27,279 nt of DNA from an uncultured Oscillospiraceae bacterium (lineage in GTDB: Bacteria > Bacillota > Clostridia > Oscillospirales > Oscillospiraceae): the NCBI GenBank assembly GCA_948616425.1, contig CAPGBJ010000108.1:1-27279 (forward strand), given 5' to 3'. The notes below the pieces were generated by a model. That model did no database searches. It worked only from the letters and a program-made list of their open reading frames with translations, and was not told where the DNA came from. The stretch's first letter is position 1, and the number at the start of each line of letters is the position of its first letter. This document shows, one piece after another, positions 23,409-27,279 of this stretch. Both the position numbers and the translations under genes were made by a program.

Positions 23409-24311
23409 ATGTTAATGCAACCTGGATGCACAGTCTTTGCCCTAAAACAAACTTCAGGCCACTACCTGTTAGGTTCCAACAGCGATGATCCATGGGACAG
23501 CCGCACAAGGTTAGTCTGCGAAAAATTAGGAAAATACCGGTTCATCGCAACACAACTCATATGCAGCGGCGACCAAAGCGTACCTTGGGCAAACATGTAT
23601 ACCCGCGGTCTGAACGAGAGAGGTCTGGGCTTTAACTACGCCCATGTTGAACCCACCGACGGCAACTGGGCCTCAGAAGAGGGGATGAGTTTCCGTGATT
23701 TTTCCATCCAGCTGCTAAGCGAATGCAGCGACACCTACCAGGCTGAAAAGCTGATTCGCTCCCATCCCCGCGCGTATCACGGGAATTTTGTCATGAACGA
23801 CCGGGAGAACAACGCGGTCCTGTTTGAAATTACCACAAAGAAGCTGCGCGTCGTTCGGGCCGACGGCCTGACCGGATTGTATCTGCGCTGTAACCACTAT
23901 CTCTGCAAGAGTATGCTAAAAGTGGACAGCACGGAGGGGGACGCCAGGGAAAATTCACTTGCCCGCGTAGACAGCGCCCGCCAGGCCTATTTGCAGTCCA
24001 GCTGTAAAGACTTTGAACAGGCGCGCGCGATCCTCTCCAACCACGTAAATCGTCGGGAAGACGAGCCAGCTTGGGGGTTTTCCAACTGTAACCACGGCGC
24101 GACAGGCGGCACCGTCAGTTCCGAAATAATTGATACGGCAAATGGCATATTTTATTACTGCTTGGGATGGCCATGCGGAGGGGCTCCCAAGTACCCCGGG
24201 CAGCTGTATCAGGAGCTGTCTTGGGGGGGCTATAAGGCATATTCCTTCAGCGACATTCCCGAATCCGGGGTCTTAGTTGACGTGCTGAACGCAATCGCGG
24301 TGGAGAAATAA
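23409..24311 (+). CDS. Cys-type Ntn hydrolase (C45/acyltransferase-like)
   Basis: This protein of about 300 residues resembles the C45/C59 N-terminal-nucleophile hydrolases (acyl-CoA:6-APA acyltransferase, linear amide hydrolases). The presumed nucleophile is Cys7 in MQPGCTVFAL. Family-like blocks follow: YLLGSNSDDPWD, TRGLNERGLGFNY, HGNFVMNDRENNAVLFEI and RCNHYL. Removal of the short leader would expose Cys. Start choice is uncertain: AAGGAG (23393-23398) is 10 nt from ATG 23409, but 5 nt from an out-of-frame ATG (23404) that opens a 3-codon ORF ending TAATG. In-frame ATGs also occur at 23388 and 23415. Located between the MFS transporter and pxpABC, it may hydrolyse an amide to release pyroglutamate or glutamyl compounds (inference). 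Confidence 0.78.
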   Translation: MLMQPGCTVFALKQTSGHYLLGSNSDDPWDSRTRLVCEKLGKYRFIATQLICSGDQSVPWANMYTRGLNERGLGFNYAHVEPTDGNWASEEGMSFRDFSIQLLSECSDTYQAEKLIRSHPRAYHGNFVMNDRENNAVLFEITTKKLRVVRADGLTGLYLRCNHYLCKSMLKVDSTEGDARENSLARVDSARQAYLQSSCKDFEQARAILSNHVNRREDEPAWGFSNCNHGATGGTVSSEIIDTANGIFYYCLGWPCGGAPKYPGQLYQELSWGGYKAYSFSDIPESGVLVDVLNAIAVEK

Positions 24312-24340
24312 TACTCGACAAAGCCGATATCCCCATACAT

Positions 24341-24436
24341 ATCTGGGCTCCACCCCAGATCAATCAGAGAAAATTCCATTTCAGGACGACCCGTTTTCTT
24401 TGCCTGAATAGGGGGCGGTCCCCTATTCAGGCAAAG
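24341..24436. promoter_or_regulatory. Structured intergenic region before pxpABC
   Basis: Two hairpins lie in the 302-bp gap before pxpA. ATCTGGG/CCCAGAT has a 6-nt loop (24341-24360). A perfect 17-bp stem, CTTTGCCTGAATAGGGG and its complement, has a 5-nt loop (24398-24436). No T run follows either, so they are not standard terminators. GGGCTCCACC is repeated inside the first hairpin and just after the second. The rest of the gap shows no gene. Confidence 0.5.
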
Positions 24437-24613
24437 TATTGGGCTCCACCTTATGACTCCCAATGCCGAATGTCGCAGCCCACGAAAACAGGCCTCCCCC
24501 CCTCTCTCAAGGACTCTTTGGAGGCAGCCCGTTGGATTCTCAGCCTGCAGCAGACGGCAGAGATACGACACAGCAGCCCTATCAATACACCGGTTATTTA
24601 GGAGGAATTTTGG

Positions 24614-25384
24614 TTGTACAATATCGACTTAAACAGCGATCTGGGAGAAAGCTTCGGCAATTACCACCTGGGTATGGACGAAGACGTACTCCAATACGTC
24701 ACCTCCGCCAATATTGCCTGCGGGTGGCATTCCGGCGACCCAATGGTAATGGATAAAACCGTGAAACTCGCAAAGGAAAACGGGGTTGGAGTGGGCGCCC
24801 ATCCCGGTTTTCCTGACTTGCTCGGTTTTGGCCGGCGGAACCTTAGCCTCTCTCTCCCGGAGGCAAAAAACTATATGATCTATCAGATCGGGGCCCTGGC
24901 GGCCTTTGCCGCCGCCCACGGAGTAAAACTGCAGCATGTGAAAGCCCATGGCGCACTGTATAACATGGCCGCCAAGGATTATAAGCTGGCCCTATCTCTC
25001 TGCGAAGGGATTGCCTGCGTGGACCCCGGACTGATTGTGTTGGGGTTAGCCAACAGCGAATGGATCCGTGCGGGACGGGACGTAGGGCTTGTCGTTTGCA
25101 GCGAAATTTTTGCCGACCGCGCCTACCAGGATGACGGCTCGCTGGTACCTCGCAGCCAGCCAGGAGCGGTCCTCCACGACAAAGAGTCCGTCATCTCAAG
25201 GGCAATTCGAATGATTCAGGAACACAAAGTGACCACAATCACAGGAAAAGAAATTTCTATTGCTCCTGACAGCTTGTGTGTCCACGGCGACAGCCCCATG
25301 GCCGTGGCGTTTGTGAAAAATATTCGAGCCGCTTTTGAAAAAAATGGAATTACAATCCAAAAAGTGGGCGATCAGAGGGGCTAA
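24614..25384 (+). CDS. pxpA: 5-oxoprolinase subunit PxpA (LamB/YcsF family)
   Basis: This 256-residue LamB/YcsF-family protein is one of three subunits of the ATP-dependent prokaryotic 5-oxoprolinase, which opens 5-oxoproline (pyroglutamate) to glutamate. Signature blocks are DLNSDLGESFGNY, SANIACGWHSGDP, GAHPGFPDLLGFGRR, VKAHGALYN and CVHGDSP. The start is TTG 24614 (TTGTACAATATC), strongly supported by AGGAGG 8 nt upstream; no ATG is available nearby. Gene order here is A-B-C, with pxpB starting 54 nt later. Confidence 0.95.
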   Translation: MYNIDLNSDLGESFGNYHLGMDEDVLQYVTSANIACGWHSGDPMVMDKTVKLAKENGVGVGAHPGFPDLLGFGRRNLSLSLPEAKNYMIYQIGALAAFAAAHGVKLQHVKAHGALYNMAAKDYKLALSLCEGIACVDPGLIVLGLANSEWIRAGRDVGLVVCSEIFADRAYQDDGSLVPRSQPGAVLHDKESVISRAIRMIQEHKVTTITGKEISIAPDSLCVHGDSPMAVAFVKNIRAAFEKNGITIQKVGDQRG

Positions 25385-25438
25385 AAATTGCCGTGGCAGG
25401 TCAGCAGACAAATGCCCTGCCGCAGAAAGAGGCGGAAT

Positions 25439-26173
25439 ATGTCAGAGGTAAAGTTTCTTTTGACCGGAGATACTTCGATATCGGTAGAATTTGGAGACGA
25501 GATTAGGGAAGAAATTAATCACAAGATCCGGGCCTTTCACTTCACGCTGACGGAATCGCCAATCCCTGGCGTTGTCGAAATCGTCCCCACCTACCGCTCC
25601 CTTATGATCCATTATGACCCTGGTATTGTTTTATACAACGATTTGCTCTGGCAGCTGAAACATTTACTGGGAAAATTGGACCAGGCCAGCATTCCGCCTC
25701 GTCATGTGATCGAGATTCCAGTGCTGTACGGCGGGGAGGAAGGGCCGGATCTGGAATTCGTCGCGGAGCACTGTAACCTATCCCCGGTTGAGGTAGTTCA
25801 GATTCACACTTCTACGGATTATTTAATTTATATGCTGGGTTTTACCCCCGGTTTCCCCTATTTGGGCGGCATGGACAAGAGAATTGCCGCTCCCCGGTTA
25901 AAACAGCCCAGGGTGAAAATACCGGCTGGTTCGGTAGGAATCGCTGGATCGCAAACCGGCGTATATCCCATCGACTCTCCAGGCGGGTGGCAGTTAATTG
26001 GCAAAACACCCTTGCGGCTATATGATCCAAACCGGGCAACCCCTGTTCTGTGTCAGGCGGGAGACTACATCCGGTTTCGTTCCATTGATCGAAGAGAATT
26101 TGATTCCATCGCTGTGCAGGAAGCGGCGGGGAACTATGTATGCAAACGTTATTCCAGAGAGAGGGGAGCATAA
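25439..26173 (+). CDS. pxpB: 5-oxoprolinase subunit PxpB (KipI family)
   Basis: This 244-residue KipI/allophanate-hydrolase-subunit-1-like protein has the family blocks GFTPGFPYLGG, PRVKIPAGSVGIAGSQTG and YPIDSPGGWQLIGKTP. With PxpC it forms the part of 5-oxoprolinase that is thought to phosphorylate the substrate. I start at ATG 25439 (MSEVKFLLTGD), with GAGG about 6 nt upstream; the open frame reaches back to 25388 with basic, non-family sequence. Its TAA stop is immediately followed by the pxpC ATG. Confidence 0.94.
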   Translation: MSEVKFLLTGDTSISVEFGDEIREEINHKIRAFHFTLTESPIPGVVEIVPTYRSLMIHYDPGIVLYNDLLWQLKHLLGKLDQASIPPRHVIEIPVLYGGEEGPDLEFVAEHCNLSPVEVVQIHTSTDYLIYMLGFTPGFPYLGGMDKRIAAPRLKQPRVKIPAGSVGIAGSQTGVYPIDSPGGWQLIGKTPLRLYDPNRATPVLCQAGDYIRFRSIDRREFDSIAVQEAAGNYVCKRYSRERGA

Positions 26174-27115
26174 ATGAGCATCACTGTATTAGATCCCGGG
26201 CTGTTGACCACCGTACAGGATATGGGCCGGGTCGGATACCAGCAGTTTGGCATTCCCGTCTCTGGCGCGATAGATCCTCGCTCCGCCGCTATTGCCAACA
26301 TTTTGGCAGGCAACGCGCAAGAAGAGGCCGTTTTGGAGTGTACCCTCATGGGGCCGCGCCTAGCGTTTGACTGCGGCAATACGATTGCCATCACTGGCGG
26401 GGACCTGACCCCTGTGCTGGACGGAAAATCAGTCCCCATGTATCAGGCTATCTATGTGCAGAAAGGCCAGATACTTCATTTCTTGGCCCCTAAAACCGGC
26501 TGTCGGGCATACATAGCCTTTATGGGAGGGCTGAATATCCCAGAGGTAATGGGGAGCCGTTCCACCTATCTGAGGGGAAAACTTGGCGGTTTGGAGGGGC
26601 GAAAGCTCCAAAAAGGAGACGTGATCGGTTTTCAGAAAGCCGGTATCCTCCAGGATATGGAGGTCCGTGTCCTGACTCCGGAATTTGTTCCCCAGCAGGT
26701 CTACACGCTTCGGGTAATTCCCGGCCCACAGGACAGCGATTTTCTTCCAGAGGGAATTCAGACATTTTTTACACAGACGTATTCCGTGACCCACGACTTC
26801 GACCGGATGGGGTGCCGACTGGACGGACCCGCTATTCGCCACATCAAAGATGGCAATATCATCTCCGACGGAATCGCCTTTGGCGCCGTTCAGGTCCCTT
26901 CTGAAGGAAAGCCCATCATCATGCTGGCAGATCGGCAGACAGTGGGGGGATACACCAAAATCGCAACGGTCATCACGGCGGACTTTCGTATTTTGGCCCA
27001 GCTGAAGGCGGGAGATAAGGTTCGCTTCCAGACCGTGTCTGTCCAAAACGCACAGTCCATCCTGCTGGCCCAGCGAACCGCTCTGCACGTACTGTCGTCC
27101 ATCAACACCTGCTGA
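26174..27115 (+). CDS. pxpC: 5-oxoprolinase subunit PxpC (KipA family)
   Basis: This 313-residue KipA/allophanate-hydrolase-subunit-2-like protein is of normal length. Hallmarks are the N-terminal VLDPGLLTTVQDMGRVGYQ, FGIPVSGAIDPRSAAIAN, the central HDFDRMGCRLDGPAI and the late SDGIAFGAVQVPSEGKPII followed by ADRQTVGGYTKIATV. It is the third subunit of 5-oxoprolinase and begins directly after the pxpB stop, with GGGGAG 6 nt upstream, so the two are translationally coupled. It is the last gene before the window end; repeat copy 6 begins 24 nt after its stop. Confidence 0.95.
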   Translation: MSITVLDPGLLTTVQDMGRVGYQQFGIPVSGAIDPRSAAIANILAGNAQEEAVLECTLMGPRLAFDCGNTIAITGGDLTPVLDGKSVPMYQAIYVQKGQILHFLAPKTGCRAYIAFMGGLNIPEVMGSRSTYLRGKLGGLEGRKLQKGDVIGFQKAGILQDMEVRVLTPEFVPQQVYTLRVIPGPQDSDFLPEGIQTFFTQTYSVTHDFDRMGCRLDGPAIRHIKDGNIISDGIAFGAVQVPSEGKPIIMLADRQTVGGYTKIATVITADFRILAQLKAGDKVRFQTVSVQNAQSILLAQRTALHVLSSINTC

Positions 27116-27139
27116 ACTGCAATTGTATCATTATCATCC

Positions 27140-27279
27140 TAGGGCTTGTTTGAAACATGGTAACATGCCCAAACGCCGGCTCTTTTTCCGCCATGCTTTG
27201 CCAATTTTCCTTGAAATACATCCAGTATTCCTGCGTCAAATTGGCTTCGTCTGGCGAAAAAATTTCTCGCCGTTGGGCA
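27140..27279 (-). repeat. MITE-like dispersed repeat, copy 6 (right end cut by window edge)
   Basis: This partial copy in reverse orientation starts TAGGGCTTGTTTGAAACATGG. It is the exact reverse complement of copy 1 and stops at the same internal base, so the window has perfect 140-bp terminal inverted repeats. It lies 24 nt downstream of pxpC. Confidence 0.92.

Noticed and set aside
27123..27137. TATCATTATCATC after pxpC as another DeoR operator
   Set aside because: It contains only half-sites in direct orientation, far from the regulon and downstream of a gene end; the match to the ATGAT/ATCAT core is likely chance.
1..27279. The six repeats as a CRISPR array or as phage attachment sites
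   Set aside because: Units are 165-166 bp, kilobases apart, in both orientations and self-palindromic; there are no spacers, cas genes or integrase.

Overview
The window looks like a chromosomal segment, probably a complete metagenomic contig, from a GC-rich gut-type clostridium. An Oscillospiraceae relative (Flavonifractor/Lawsonibacter/Oscillibacter-like) is the best guess. The reasons are G/C-rich third codon positions, strong AGGAGG-type ribosome sites with GTG and TTG starts, iron-dependent alcohol dehydrogenases, sodium:solute symporters, a DUF5058-like membrane protein and a pxpABC set. No rRNA, tRNA, CRISPR array, integrase or transposase gene was seen, so the taxonomic guess is inference.

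Layout. (1) 138-7862, minus strand: a catabolic operon that reads, in transcription order, two DHDPS/NAL-family aldolases, a PfkB-family sugar kinase, deoC, two tandem iron alcohol dehydrogenases and a sodium:solute symporter. It is divergent from a DeoR-family regulator (8145-8939). Consensus-like promoters and two ATGAT/ATCAT palindromes lie between them. The enzyme set suggests import and phosphorylation of a deoxy-sugar, DeoC cleavage to acetaldehyde plus glyceraldehyde-3-phosphate, and aldehyde reduction. The role of the two pyruvate-type aldolases is unclear. (2) 9102-13279, minus strand: two small polytopic membrane proteins (one DUF5058-like), an M20/AbgB-like amidohydrolase and a CapA-like metallophosphatase. 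This looks like an uptake-and-hydrolysis unit for an acylated or amide-linked compound. Upstream is a large AraC regulator fused to a degenerate GH39-like domain. (3) 15914-19657, plus strand: a MoxR AAA+ ATPase with a very short overlapping leader ORF, a VWA protein whose metallopeptidase-like domain is duplicated, and a TetR regulator. (4) 19936-20421: an unrecognised small protein. (5) 20647-27115: a LysR regulator divergent from an MFS transporter, a Cys-type Ntn hydrolase and pxpABC (5-oxoprolinase), apparently a pyroglutamate or pyroglutamate-precursor utilisation locus.

The most striking non-coding feature is a 165-166 bp dispersed repeat in six copies (1-140, 4894-5059, 15680-15845, 19655-19819, 21618-21783, 27140-27279). 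Each is one long imperfect palindrome with TAGG-type terminal inverted repeats bounded by TA, so it looks like a MITE. Four of the six sit 0-24 nt after a stop codon, all with the same end facing the gene, and in two cases the TAG stop codon lies in the repeat terminus. The window itself starts and stops inside identical, inverted copies, which points to an assembly break at the repeat.
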